NCBI GenBank assembly: GCA_026708015.1
Contig: JAPOVT010000013.1
Coordinates: forward strand, 1-64,000
Length of the DNA: 64,000 bases
Direction of reading: 5' to 3'
Source of the DNA: a bacterium
Lineage (GTDB): Bacteria > Actinomycetota > Acidimicrobiia > Acidimicrobiales > Bin134
The translations under genes and the position numbers were made by a program. The notes beneath the pieces are model-generated. The model did no database searches and had not been told where the DNA came from. It was given only the letters and a program-made list of their open reading frames with translations. Each line of letters opens with the position of its first letter. Within the stretch, counting starts at the first letter, position 1. Positions 51,801 through 59,314 of this stretch are shown one piece after another.

Positions 51801-54117
51801 CGGATGGCTCGGACACAGGGGGATAGAAGCCCTCGCAGATGTCAAGGCAGCACCCGAGCCGGACGAGATGTTCCGCGACTCGTGGCAAGCCATCACCAGG
51901 CAGGACTTCCTGCCTGTTATCGAACCAGCGGTGGAAGCCCTGACAGCAGCGAAGAGGACGGGGATGCTCGGCGGGTTTCGCCGCGCCCTTCGACACATAG
52001 CGGGCGAGGCGGAGATGATCGCCGAGACCTACGCCGATATGGGCACAGACCACGCCGGGGCGCTGTTCAATGAGGTCATGGGAGACCAGTCATCTGATGG
52101 CGCGTTTTTTACCCGCCCTGTAGCAGCGGACATAGCAGCGTGGCTGGCATTGGATGCCGTTGACCCTGACAACGATTTGGACTGGTCTGACAGCGATGTC
52201 TGGCGTGCCCACAAGACCGTTGACTTGGCGTGCGGATCGGGCACACTGCTCGCTGCTGTGATGGCCGAGATGAAGCGCCGAGCAAGACTTCACTGCGCTG
52301 ACGACGAACGGTCAGCCAACTTGCAGAAAGTCGCAGTCGAAGAGGTGCTCAAAGGCCTCGACGTGAACCCCGTGTCCCTCCAACTGGCGGCCACCCAGCT
52401 CATGTCGGGCAACGCCGACGTGAAATACCGAAAGATGGGCCTCCACCTGATGCCCTACGGGCCGCAACCCGGTGGTGGATCCGCCGCAGGCACCCTCGAA
52501 CTGTTGGCCAGAAGCGAGATCATCGACTCGGGGCGGCTTTTTGACGATGCAGCCGAATCTGTCACCATCAAGACTGGAGCCGAGACAACACTTGAAGGCC
52601 CCGAAATGGACGACGCGGCAGCAGCAGCCGCGAATGCTCGCATCGTCATTATGAATCCGCCATTCACAAATCGGTCCAAAGCAGGCGAGAAGTTTGATCA
52701 GGATGACCAGAGGGCGCTGCGCAGCAGAATGGACGCTCTTGAAGGAATGCTGGTCAATGCCGATCTTTCGCTGGATGGAGTTCTTGATAAGAACTCCATC
52801 CAGCCAATGTTTGAAACATTGGCCGGATATTGCCTGGCCAAGGACGGCGCAGGGGTCATCGTGATGATCGCTCCAATGGTAATCGCAACGGCAGCGTCAG
52901 CAGAGGTGATGCGCTTATGGATGGCAGAGAGGTTCCATGTCCACACCATCTTGACGAACTTCGCCACCCGTGACGGAAACCTGTCTCAGAACACGGAGAT
53001 AAACGAGAGCATCTTTGTGTTCACCCGCTACGAGGGTTCCCAACACCCGTCACGGATCATCCGTTGGACCGATTCCCCACCAATGAGCAGGAAACCGAGA
53101 CACTGCACACCCTCCTGCGGTCAGCCGATGCGGGAAGACTGCCCGACGGATGGGGCGAAATCTCATACTGGCCTGCCGAGAGGGTCACCGCCGGCGACTG
53201 GACCGCTGCTGTGCTGCGCTCACCTGTTCTCGCATCAGCGGCCGCGGAATTCGCCGATTCCGATGACCTGGCAGCGTTGCAGAGAGAGAGAGAGAGAGAG
53301 AGACGAACCGTCCACAAAACCAACCCGTTGCTCAGCGCCCAATACCGCAGAGCGAAGAGCAAGTGAGACAGGGCAACGTGATGGTTCACACCACGCTTCA
53401 ACCGCTAAACGCCAACTACCGCAGGACGGGACGTCGTCCAGAAGCGATGACGTAGCGGTACACGCGACAGGACAAGCAATGCGCGACGACTACAGCAAGC
53501 AGGACACTGGCGAATTCGAAACTTTCCCTGTGCTGCAATCCAAAGGGGCAGACGGCCAGCAGCGGATCGAGGCGGTGCCCGACGCATATTGGGAGTGGAA
53601 GAAGCCAGGTAAACCCCCAATTTTAGAAAAGGCTGGGCATCTGCTGGTCTCAATGGGTCATCAGCTTTCGACGGCCCGCCTCACCGCGGTCGCCTCTGAC
53701 GAGCGCTATGTCGGACAGGGCTGGATGCCCGTCACAGGCCTCGACCCAGAGGAATCGAAGGCAACTGCCGTGTTCTTGAACTCCACACCAGGACGTTTGC
53801 TGATCCTGCGGTGTCCGGGAAAGACACTGAGATTCCCGTTCTACAACCCCGCCGTCTGGCGCGACCTCCCGATCCCCGACCTCGAAGACGAGCGTATCCG
53901 CGAGACACTGGCGGCCTGTTGGGAGTCGACCCGCCATGTGGAAGTGCCACAGTTCCGTGAAGGCTACTGCGACGTGCGCCGTCAGTGGGACGAGGCGGTT
54001 GCCGATGCGCTCGGCTGGGATGCCGCTCACTTGGCCGAGCTCGGCGGCCTGATTGCCCAAGAACCGCCTGTGAGAGGACTTGCTTACGGGCAGTACGGCG
54101 ACGGAACCGACGAGTAA
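48841..54117 (+). CDS. Type ISP-like restriction-modification enzyme with frame-broken region
   Basis: Single polypeptide of about 1758 aa. N-terminal PD-(D/E)xK nuclease (GIDLVARR...WVAIQAKA, residues 75-96). SF2 translocase: PCGAGKT near 239, ICDEAHRTAG near 382, QTATPRIY near 424, QAVGRAMRR near 664. Gamma-class N6-adenine methyltransferase: DLACGSGT near 1127, IMNPPFTN near 1270. Target-recognition C-terminus. This is the LlaGI/LlaBIII layout. From a C4 run at 53075 to about 53460 the open frame gives nonsense-like sequence; the sensible protein (NEQETETLHTLLRSADAGRLPDGWGE...AAEFADSDDLAALQ) is in another frame that leads into (AG)11 and stops at 53366. The good frame resumes at YSKQDTGEFETF. 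Working state is therefore uncertain. Confidence 0.8.
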   Translation: MMASEMTGDASAVLDGAVSKLESHAYEQTDGVWLEVLTAEVAPHIRDWNIGDCWRWSEWPDRDEVMPEGTPSVDVGIDLVARRRDDGKWVAIQAKARQLDEMGEGAPILSREMNKFLSAAADKDIWAERWLAVNGNVPISGHSPGKVAMSGTPVKLVNVAQAVERQRAALDAASEFDQSPSGSAGTGRKPADDGEPFSQTRSDMQREAVDLAVERLRDNEQAEEVGIPRGEARGRIVLPCGAGKTRIALRIVEKLTYQGELSVVLCPSIALVAQIRREFLEHAELSLRSMAVCSDQGVAADEEKVANADDATLDRGLETVETLKGCPVTTDPSEIADWIRERRTGPASEMVSIIFGTYQSARRVSDGIKQADAADAFKVLICDEAHRTAGVRRRKRSTAADVMLSDFTLCHDRDAFPATYRVYQTATPRIYGDSALAETAGRSDKHDFVVRHMDDQSVFGVELYRRSYVDAVSNGWLSDYRIIAMGIGDQAAIDLANLLVRQADEEAARQAEAAATGGKPQSRSRRGEMLPTTGDYLKGMAFALAMGGGAVSKDGSYVPIKSCIGFLNTIARSKAMTDVLQSDAVKEWIAAEVGESISDFKLEHLDASTPVAGRDEAKRHLAKATSDNPHAVLNVGIFGEGTDSPSLSAVAFLEPRKSSIDVVQAVGRAMRRAQGKDLGYIVVPVVIPPGVDAERHLATSDRHEGWRELGDILQALRAHDKRIEDSLPEMLTISLPSNQPPPLEMRTVVAVGRPSQRNLSYAVVKGSRDDAEDIARAAVKQDRPLLDFDDAEPFAKALWSELKDQPTAMIVHVERPDGSTETREDAVVRHKPKPSQEIGDVNERQTKRRAGKMANGERGRPVPNPAERERQRKEQEAQKKAVFEEHIQGVLLDLSEQMGGAIAMNLLEKSGLTGNKVQRDLNLLRGTVNEAARYIHEESELSVALNAHFGLDQLSAPKQNKPRADGATIAALLWMNAAMLHQRIHSGGWLGHRGIEALADVKAAPEPDEMFRDSWQAITRQDFLPVIEPAVEALTAAKRTGMLGGFRRALRHIAGEAEMIAETYADMGTDHAGALFNEVMGDQSSDGAFFTRPVAADIAAWLALDAVDPDNDLDWSDSDVWRAHKTVDLACGSGTLLAAVMAEMKRRARLHCADDERSANLQKVAVEEVLKGLDVNPVSLQLAATQLMSGNADVKYRKMGLHLMPYGPQPGGGSAAGTLELLARSEIIDSGRLFDDAAESVTIKTGAETTLEGPEMDDAAAAAANARIVIMNPPFTNRSKAGEKFDQDDQRALRSRMDALEGMLVNADLSLDGVLDKNSIQPMFETLAGYCLAKDGAGVIVMIAPMVIATAASAEVMRLWMAERFHVHTILTNFATRDGNLSQNTEINESIFVFTRYEGSQHPSRIIRWTDSPPMSRKPRHCTPSCGQPMREDCPTDGAKSHTGLPRGSPPATGPLLCCAHLFSHQRPRNSPIPMTWQRCRERERERDEPSTKPTRCSAPNTAERRASETGQRDGSHHASTAKRQLPQDGTSSRSDDVAVHATGQAMRDDYSKQDTGEFETFPVLQSKGADGQQRIEAVPDAYWEWKKPGKPPILEKAGHLLVSMGHQLSTARLTAVASDERYVGQGWMPVTGLDPEESKATAVFLNSTPGRLLILRCPGKTLRFPFYNPAVWRDLPIPDLEDERIRETLAACWESTRHVEVPQFREGYCDVRRQWDEAVADALGWDAAHLAELGGLIAQEPPVRGLAYGQYGDGTDE
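53281..53302 (+). repeat. (AG)11 dinucleotide tract inside the R-M gene
   Basis: Eleven uninterrupted AG units within coding sequence, coding alternating Arg-Glu. Gain or loss of one unit shifts the frame by two. One more unit, together with one more C in the run at 53075-53078, would put the sensible upstream frame in register with the C-terminal frame. This is the sequence type used for slipped-strand phase variation in other bacteria. Confidence 0.9.
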
Positions 54118-54304
54118 GCCCTCAACGGCAGTTCCGCTGCCTTCCGCTTCGGCATCCTGAAGGCCCAGCCTCCCAAGGAATCGACTGGGACTACCTCCAA
54201 AACCACCGGGTGGAGCAACCCTCAGACTGTCCAGCACCTTGCAAGATCCGTATCCCAAACAAGGGGGGATGACGTTATTGTCATTATGAAGTATATAGTG
54301 AAGT
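54118..54304 (+). other. Intergenic region before the TIGR04255 gene
   Basis: 187 bases without a convincing gene. The last 35 bases turn AT-rich: TATAGT (54294-54299) lies five bases before the ATG at 54305, and GAAGTAT occurs twice. It could be the -10 box of a leaderless transcript; no clear -35 element was found. Confidence 0.4.
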
Positions 54305-55111
54305 ATGGCTACCTGGTCGAAGGCCCCCGACACACCGTTTGGCGCGGCACCCGCGCGCATCCTGCTTGACCCAGATCCGCTGGTCAGAGTTGTCGCGCAG
54401 GTTCGGTTCGCGCCTGTTCTCAGCACAAGGGAGGCACGCTTTATTGCACCTTTCCAAGAAGCGATTCGAGGCGACTATCCCCTGGTCAAGATGGAGCAGC
54501 AACAGCAGGTGGCGTTGGGAGTGCAGGGTGCGCTGACGACCGACGCGTCCGTGCTGTGGCGGTTTTCCGACGCGGACGGTAACTGGCAGTTAACTCTGTC
54601 CGACAGTTTCGTCTCGCTGGACTGTAGCGACTACACCAACCGGCCTGATTTCATGGACAGGCTGAGCAACGCGCTCGCCGCTGTGGCCAAGCACATCCGG
54701 CCCGTGCTCACCAATAGGGTAGGCGTAAGGTACATGGACCGGCTCGCCGATCCCGCCAAACTGGAGCGGCTCGGAGGCTTCATCCGCCCCGAGATGCTCG
54801 GTCTGGGCAGTGCTGGGCTCAGCGGGGGACAAACAACAAGTGAGATGACCCACGCCGAATTCTCTGTAGACCGAGTCAGCCTGCTCGGCCGCTGGGGGCA
54901 CCTCCCGCCGAACAGCACCCATGATCCATCGATCGAGCCCGTCGACGGGCCCAGCTGGATTCTCGACTTGGATGCATACACGGCTGTGACAGCCCCATTC
55001 GAAGCTGCCTTGTGCGCGGAAGAAGCAGAGAAATACGCCAGCATCGTCTACGGTTTCTTCCGATGGGCGGTTTCGGACGAGTTCTTGAGAGCCCATGGAG
55101 CGGCTCTGTGA
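54305..55111 (+). CDS. TIGR04255 family protein
   Basis: Protein of 268 aa with the marks of TIGR04255, a sporadically distributed family of unknown function: PDPLVRVVAQVRFAPVLSTREARFIAPFQEAIRGDYPLV, WRFSDADGNWQLTLSDSFVSLDCSDYTNRPDFMDRLSNALAAV, and NRVGVRYMDRL. No transmembrane segment or known catalytic motif is visible. Its stop overlaps the GTG of the next gene (GTGA), so the two are a coupled pair. The patchy distribution and position beside a restriction enzyme suggest a defence or toxin-antitoxin-like role, which is inference. Confidence 0.75.
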   Translation: MATWSKAPDTPFGAAPARILLDPDPLVRVVAQVRFAPVLSTREARFIAPFQEAIRGDYPLVKMEQQQQVALGVQGALTTDASVLWRFSDADGNWQLTLSDSFVSLDCSDYTNRPDFMDRLSNALAAVAKHIRPVLTNRVGVRYMDRLADPAKLERLGGFIRPEMLGLGSAGLSGGQTTSEMTHAEFSVDRVSLLGRWGHLPPNSTHDPSIEPVDGPSWILDLDAYTAVTAPFEAALCAEEAEKYASIVYGFFRWAVSDEFLRAHGAAL

Positions 55112-55830
55112 GCACCGCTCTCGTACCGGCTGCGGCCGAGCCTGACGCCCATAGCCATGAGGAAAACCCATTTGCCCTGAGCGTGATTCGCGTGCTTGTC
55201 AGCGATCCTTGGCCCGCTGACCAATCCCCCGAACTGGGAGATAGCGCGGCGGAAGTCGCACTCCTTTGGGAAGCCGAAAGCTCGCAGCAAGAACCAGCCT
55301 ACGAGGCGACCTATTTGGCTTGTCTGGCTGGCTTGACCTTCGGCGGCTCCTGGAATGAGTTGGTGGCCCGAGTCGCAGCCGATCTGTCGACTTCGTCGCA
55401 GAGCACTCCCATCAAGGGCATCGGGACCGACCCTCACCCGCAACCAGCCACTGTGTCGCGGGTTCGACGAATCAAGGAGAACAGTGGTCTGACATGGGAC
55501 CAATTCCGACGACTGTTTGGCGTGAGCCAGCGTTCCGTGCATTTATGGGCTAGCGGTGCGCGAATGAGCGCCCGAAACGAAGAGCGCCTCACCCAAATAG
55601 AACAAGTAGTCAGCGCCCTAGGCCTCGCGACACCCCAGCAACGTCGAGACAGCCTGCTGCGATCCCCCGCAGGGGGCGGACGCTCTATCTTCCAACGGCT
55701 CGAAGGCTCCGCGGGCCAGCCAGCACCCGTTGACATCGAGGCACTGACCGAGTCTTCGGGAGCCGGCCCCACCATCCACGGCGAATTCCTCTTCGCTGAG
55801 GAGATTGGCGGCAGCGGGGAAGACCGTTGA
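55108..55830 (+). CDS. XRE-like helix-turn-helix partner of TIGR04255
   Basis: Protein of 240 aa from the GTG at 55108, which overlaps the previous stop. Residues about 110-160 form an XRE/Cro-type helix-turn-helix (VSRVRRIKENSGLTWDQFRRLFGVSQRSVHLWASGARMSARNEERLTQI). The N-terminal 100 residues are acidic and polar; the C-terminal 70 are disordered-looking, rich in Gly/Ser. Tight coupling points to a regulator or antitoxin partner of the TIGR04255 protein. A longer frame to 55012 overlaps that gene and is not favoured. Confidence 0.7.
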   Translation: MSTALVPAAAEPDAHSHEENPFALSVIRVLVSDPWPADQSPELGDSAAEVALLWEAESSQQEPAYEATYLACLAGLTFGGSWNELVARVAADLSTSSQSTPIKGIGTDPHPQPATVSRVRRIKENSGLTWDQFRRLFGVSQRSVHLWASGARMSARNEERLTQIEQVVSALGLATPQQRRDSLLRSPAGGGRSIFQRLEGSAGQPAPVDIEALTESSGAGPTIHGEFLFAEEIGGSGEDR

Positions 55831-55993
55831 TCGGTGGCCGACCCCTCGCCGCTGCCAGGCCTGCTCGATGAAGCACAACTCGGCCAGTGGCGCCAGGGCG
55901 AAGTTGCGCACAGAATGGCTTGAAAAATCCTTCTGAGTCCCTAAAATGAAGGCGAACCACCTAGTTCTCTGTCAAGGGGCTAGGCCCAGCAGG

Positions 55994-56014
55994 AGTCCGC
56001 TTCGGCGGACTTTT
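55994..56014. terminator. UUCG-capped bidirectional terminator
   Basis: AGTCCGC-TTCG-GCGGACT followed by TTT: a perfect 7-bp stem with the stable UUCG tetraloop and a short U-run on the plus strand. It lies between the TIGR04255/XRE operon and the convergent NYN gene, so it can end both transcripts. The 160 bases before it hold no gene. Confidence 0.8.
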
Positions 56015-56019
56015 GCGCG

Positions 56020-56673
56020 CTAGGCCTTCCATTCTTTGGGCTTGTGGATCAGTTTGCCTGCCCGGGTAGTCACCGGGTCGGGGAGCTGGCAGCGCTCAAG
56101 CAGCTTCCGGTTCAATGTCCGCTTGTCACCGCTCAACAAGCGTCGCGGCTGCTGGGTCTGTTTGTGGGGGTTGACCGTGATGACAACTATTCCCTCCTTT
56201 TCGGCCATCGTGACCGGAGTCTGGAGATCGCTGTCGTTCGACAAGACCAACGCGACTTCCATGCTCTTGTGGCAGGCATCCCGCACTAGATGCGCGCCCA
56301 GAGAGACGTCTGATCCCTTCTCCTCCGTGTGTATCACGCGAGCCATCTTGATCTTCCCCTTCCGATGTTCGCGGGCAAGGGGCAGATTCTTCTCCCTGTG
56401 CTTGAATTGACCCAGGTGGATTTCGACTCCGGCATGCTCTTTGAGGGCACGAATGTAAACATCCTGCCGCTGAGCTAGTCCAGAATCATCAGGCCGATCC
56501 TGAACCCTGGCTGTGAAGTACCTGACAGCATCGACGTGGTGCCCCCGCAGCGAACGACTGGCCAATTTGCGATAGTCGAGCCACTTCAGATCCGAATTGC
56601 CTTTGAGGGCTCCGTAATAGAAGTTGAAGCCATCGACGTACACAATGGCGCTCGGTTGAGGCTGCTGAGACAT
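56020..56673 (-). CDS. NYN-domain (LabA/DUF88-type) ribonuclease-like protein
   Basis: Protein of 217 aa with the NYN/PIN-like fold. The first conserved acid is in IVYVDGFNFYYGALKG near residue 14. KGSDVSLGAHLVRDACHKSMEVALVLSNDSDLQTPV near residues 120-155 carries the other catalytic aspartates. A basic C-terminus follows (QQPRRLLSGDKRTLNRKLLERCQ). NYN proteins are predicted metal-dependent RNases; some take part in RNA decay or phage defence. It stands alone, with its 3' end next to a strong terminator, on the edge of the defence-like block. Confidence 0.85.
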   Translation of the reverse strand: MSQQPQPSAIVYVDGFNFYYGALKGNSDLKWLDYRKLASRSLRGHHVDAVRYFTARVQDRPDDSGLAQRQDVYIRALKEHAGVEIHLGQFKHREKNLPLAREHRKGKIKMARVIHTEEKGSDVSLGAHLVRDACHKSMEVALVLSNDSDLQTPVTMAEKEGIVVITVNPHKQTQQPRRLLSGDKRTLNRKLLERCQLPDPVTTRAGKLIHKPKEWKA

Positions 56674-56750
56674 GGCGTATCAGTCTATGGGAGGCACTGA
56701 ACAAAACTTGTGGGGCGCGAGGCGTTAATCCTCGAAGATGGGTGGGGCCG

Positions 56751-57758
56751 TCAGGGCCGCAGCAAGAGCTTGCCGTGGTTTTCGCCGCGAAACAGCATGC
56801 GGAAGCCCTCGGGGAAGCTCTCGATTCCGTCGATGATGTGCTGGCGATGCTTCACCGAGCCATCAGCCGCCCACTCGGCCAGATCGGTCACGGCCTCGGG
56901 AATGCGGTGGAGGTAGTCGAGCATGGTGAACCCCATCATGCGACCGCTCTTGGTGATGAGCTGAAGGTAGTTGTCGGGTCCGGTGGCGTTGGCCATATCC
57001 CCGTACTGCGAGATTCCCCCGCAGAGCACAATGCGGGCGTGTCGGTTGATGTGCCCCAGCACCGCGCCGAGGATCTCGCCGCCGACGTTGTCGAAGTACA
57101 CATCGACCCCGCCGGGCGCGGCGTCCCGCAATCCGTCGACCACCGATTGGGTCGTCGATTTGTAGTCGATGGCGGCATCGAGACCCAGTTCATCGAGCAG
57201 GTAGGCGCACTTGGCCGGACCCCCGGCGATGCCGACAACCCGCGCCCCCTGCCGCTTGGCGATCTGGGCCGCCACGCTGCCAACGGCCCCCGACGCGGCC
57301 GACACCACCACGGTATCGGTGGCTTCAGGACGCCCCAGATCCAGCATGCCGAAGTAGCCGGTGAAACCGGTCATGCCCAAAACGCTCATATGAAGTTCCA
57401 TCGGTGCGAGCGCCATGTCGATCGGGCGCATGGAGCGGGAGTCCACCACCGCACGGGTCTGCACTCCTGTGAACCCGGAGACCACATCGCCTTCCGAGTA
57501 GAAATTGCTGGCGCTGCGCACCACCGGCCCGATTCCGAACGCCCGCATGACGTCGCCCAAGGCCACTGGTTCGATGTAGCTCCGCATGGGTGTCGCCCAC
57601 CCCTTCATCCCCGGATCAATCGAGATCAGCTGCACATCCACCTCGATCTCGCCGTCGCCCAACTCGGGCGGCGAGTCGTGGGTGATCTTCCAGACGTCGT
57701 CGCCGGGAATCCCGGAGGGGTAGGCCACCAGGCGGACCTGCGAAGGTTGCGAGGTCAT
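56751..57758 (-). CDS. NADP-dependent oxidoreductase (zinc-less MDR, enone reductase type)
   Basis: Medium-chain reductase of 335 aa from ATG 57758. It lacks zinc ligands and resembles leukotriene B4 12-hydroxydehydrogenase/CurA: ISIDPGMKGWATPMRSYIEPVALGDVMRAFGIG near the start, LGMTGFTGYFGMLDLG, then the nucleotide motif VVVSAASGAVGSVAAQIAKRQGARVVGIAGG and VDVYFDNVGGEILGAVLGHINRHARIVLCGGISQY. It probably reduces the double bond of an alpha,beta-unsaturated ketone with NADPH. Dyad site D overlaps its promoter, with TTGCCA 37 bases before the start. Confidence 0.87.
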   Translation of the reverse strand: MTSQPSQVRLVAYPSGIPGDDVWKITHDSPPELGDGEIEVDVQLISIDPGMKGWATPMRSYIEPVALGDVMRAFGIGPVVRSASNFYSEGDVVSGFTGVQTRAVVDSRSMRPIDMALAPMELHMSVLGMTGFTGYFGMLDLGRPEATDTVVVSAASGAVGSVAAQIAKRQGARVVGIAGGPAKCAYLLDELGLDAAIDYKSTTQSVVDGLRDAAPGGVDVYFDNVGGEILGAVLGHINRHARIVLCGGISQYGDMANATGPDNYLQLITKSGRMMGFTMLDYLHRIPEAVTDLAEWAADGSVKHRQHIIDGIESFPEGFRMLFRGENHGKLLLRP

Positions 57759-57775
57759 GAGCCGACAGCCTAAGT

Positions 57776-57796
57776 TTTGCGGGTAATACTGGCAAA
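57776..57796 (-). promoter_or_regulatory. Dyad site D between the MDR reductase and 57796 genes
   Basis: TTTGC-N11-GCAAA, perfect arms; on the minus strand it reads TTTGCCAGTATTACCC. It is the fourth example of the motif. It overlaps the rightward -10-like box TAATAC (57784-57789) seven bases before the 57796 ATG, so one bound dimer could block both divergent promoters. Confidence 0.65.
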
Positions 57797-58407
57797 TGAT
57801 CGCCGCCAACGACCAGGAAACCGCCATGGGCAACGTCGACACGCTGAACCTCACCCAAGACTCGCTCTTGCGCCGCATGCGAACCATGCACTCGCTCTAC
57901 TACCAAGCGGTGAGCACCATGGAGCTGCATCACGTGAACCACTTCGAACGGGAAGGAGTACTGCCCATCGCGTTCTCGCTCTTCCACTACACCAACATGC
58001 AGGACGCCACCTTCATGGGCATCTCCGGTGAACTGCCCATCTGGAATGACGATTGGCAGGCCCGAGTGCAGATGGCCATAAACGACCACGGCAAGGAGCG
58101 GCCGGTCAGCGACATGATCCACCAGCGCATCGGCGACTTCGAGGCGTTCAAGGAGTACCAGCGGGCGGTGTTCAACCGGACTGAGGCCTACATCGAGCAC
58201 ATGGATCCCGCCGATTTCGAGCGGGTCATCGTCGCCCCGCCCTATCCGCCCCAGATCGCCAGCACCTACAGTGCGATGTGCGCTGGCCCCCAGGGCATCA
58301 CCGTGCTCGACGCCTTCGAGTGCTGGCACTACCAACACGGGTTGCGCCACATGGGCGAGATCGAGCTGGCTCGGGGCCTGGTGGGCCTGGGCGGCATGAC
58401 GTCTTAA
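57796..58407 (+). CDS. DinB-like four-helix protein
   Basis: Protein of 203 aa. The ATG at 57796 touches dyad site D and would give a leaderless mRNA; an internal ATG at 57826 with AGGA nine bases upstream is a good alternative. Helical, with histidines spaced as possible metal ligands (STMELHHVNHFE near residue 42 and FECWHYQHGLRHMGEIELARGL near the end), as in DinB/mycothiol-dependent enzymes. The family call is tentative. It precedes the MBL hydrolase by 64 bases and likely belongs to the same operon. Confidence 0.55.
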   Translation: MIAANDQETAMGNVDTLNLTQDSLLRRMRTMHSLYYQAVSTMELHHVNHFEREGVLPIAFSLFHYTNMQDATFMGISGELPIWNDDWQARVQMAINDHGKERPVSDMIHQRIGDFEAFKEYQRAVFNRTEAYIEHMDPADFERVIVAPPYPPQIASTYSAMCAGPQGITVLDAFECWHYQHGLRHMGEIELARGLVGLGGMTS

Positions 58408-58471
58408 CCGCCCAGAGGATCCACCGGCGCTCCTCGAGCCAGACGAACCACGCACAGCAAAGGAGCGAGAG

Positions 58472-59314
58472 ATGGAAATCGTGTTGACGGGGACCGGATC
58501 GCCGTTGCCCGACGCCAATCGGGCCGGTCCATCCACGCTGGTGAAGGCGGGCGACACCCACATCCTGGTCGACGCCGGTCGAGGGGTGGTGATGCGCATG
58601 GCCGGGGGAGGTTCGCTGCCGGCGTTTTTGGCTGCCGTCTTGGTGACCCACTTGCACAGCGATCACATCTGCGATCTCAACGACGTCATCACCACGCACT
58701 GGATCATGACTCAGGGCAACGTTGCGCTTCGGGTGTTCGGGCCACCGGGCACCGCCCAGTTCGTGGAACGCCAACTCCATGCTCTAGAAGCCGACATCGG
58801 CTACCGCATTGAGCACCACGATGTCCTCACCAGGGGTCCGAATGTGGAGGTCACCGAGGTGGAGCCGGACGATCAGTTCGCGGTCAACGACGTGCAGGTG
58901 TCCACCGCGGCCACGGTCCACGCACCGGCAAGGCCCACCATCGGCTACCGCCTTGAGCACAACGGCACGACGGTGGCATTGGTGGGCGACACCCTTCCCT
59001 GCACCGGCGTGGACGTTCTGGCCGCCGACGTCGATGCCTACGTGCAGACGGTGATTCGCCGGGATCTGGTGGAGCTCATCCCCAACGACATGGTCCAAGA
59101 CATCCTCGACTATCACTCTGGCGTGGTGGAGGCGGCCCAGACCGCGGCCCGAGTCGGCGCCCGGCGCCTGGTATTGACCCACATGGTGCCTGCCCCCACC
59201 GCCGAGCAGTACCCCGAATGGATCGCCCGGGCCGCTGAGCACTTCGCCGGCGAGATCGTGATCGGCGACGACCTGACCACGGTCGCCACAGCACAGAACA
59301 ACGCTCATGGCTAA
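58472..59314 (+). CDS. MBL-fold metallo-hydrolase (RNase Z-like)
   Basis: Metallo-beta-lactamase-fold enzyme of 280 aa with AAAGGAGCGAG before the ATG. The metal motif HLHSDH is in VLVTHLHSDHICDLND near residues 60-65; further ligands are in ATVHAPARPTIGYRLEH, ALVGDT and LVLTHMVP. The N-terminus (MEIVLTGTGSPLPD) is that of the RNase Z/arylsulfatase-like branch, but the enzyme probably acts on a small ester. Its last eight bases overlap the sulfatase gene, suggesting a shared pathway. A fragment of a second copy lies at 37650-37844. Confidence 0.85.
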   Translation: MEIVLTGTGSPLPDANRAGPSTLVKAGDTHILVDAGRGVVMRMAGGGSLPAFLAAVLVTHLHSDHICDLNDVITTHWIMTQGNVALRVFGPPGTAQFVERQLHALEADIGYRIEHHDVLTRGPNVEVTEVEPDDQFAVNDVQVSTAATVHAPARPTIGYRLEHNGTTVALVGDTLPCTGVDVLAADVDAYVQTVIRRDLVELIPNDMVQDILDYHSGVVEAAQTAARVGARRLVLTHMVPAPTAEQYPEWIARAAEHFAGEIVIGDDLTTVATAQNNAHG

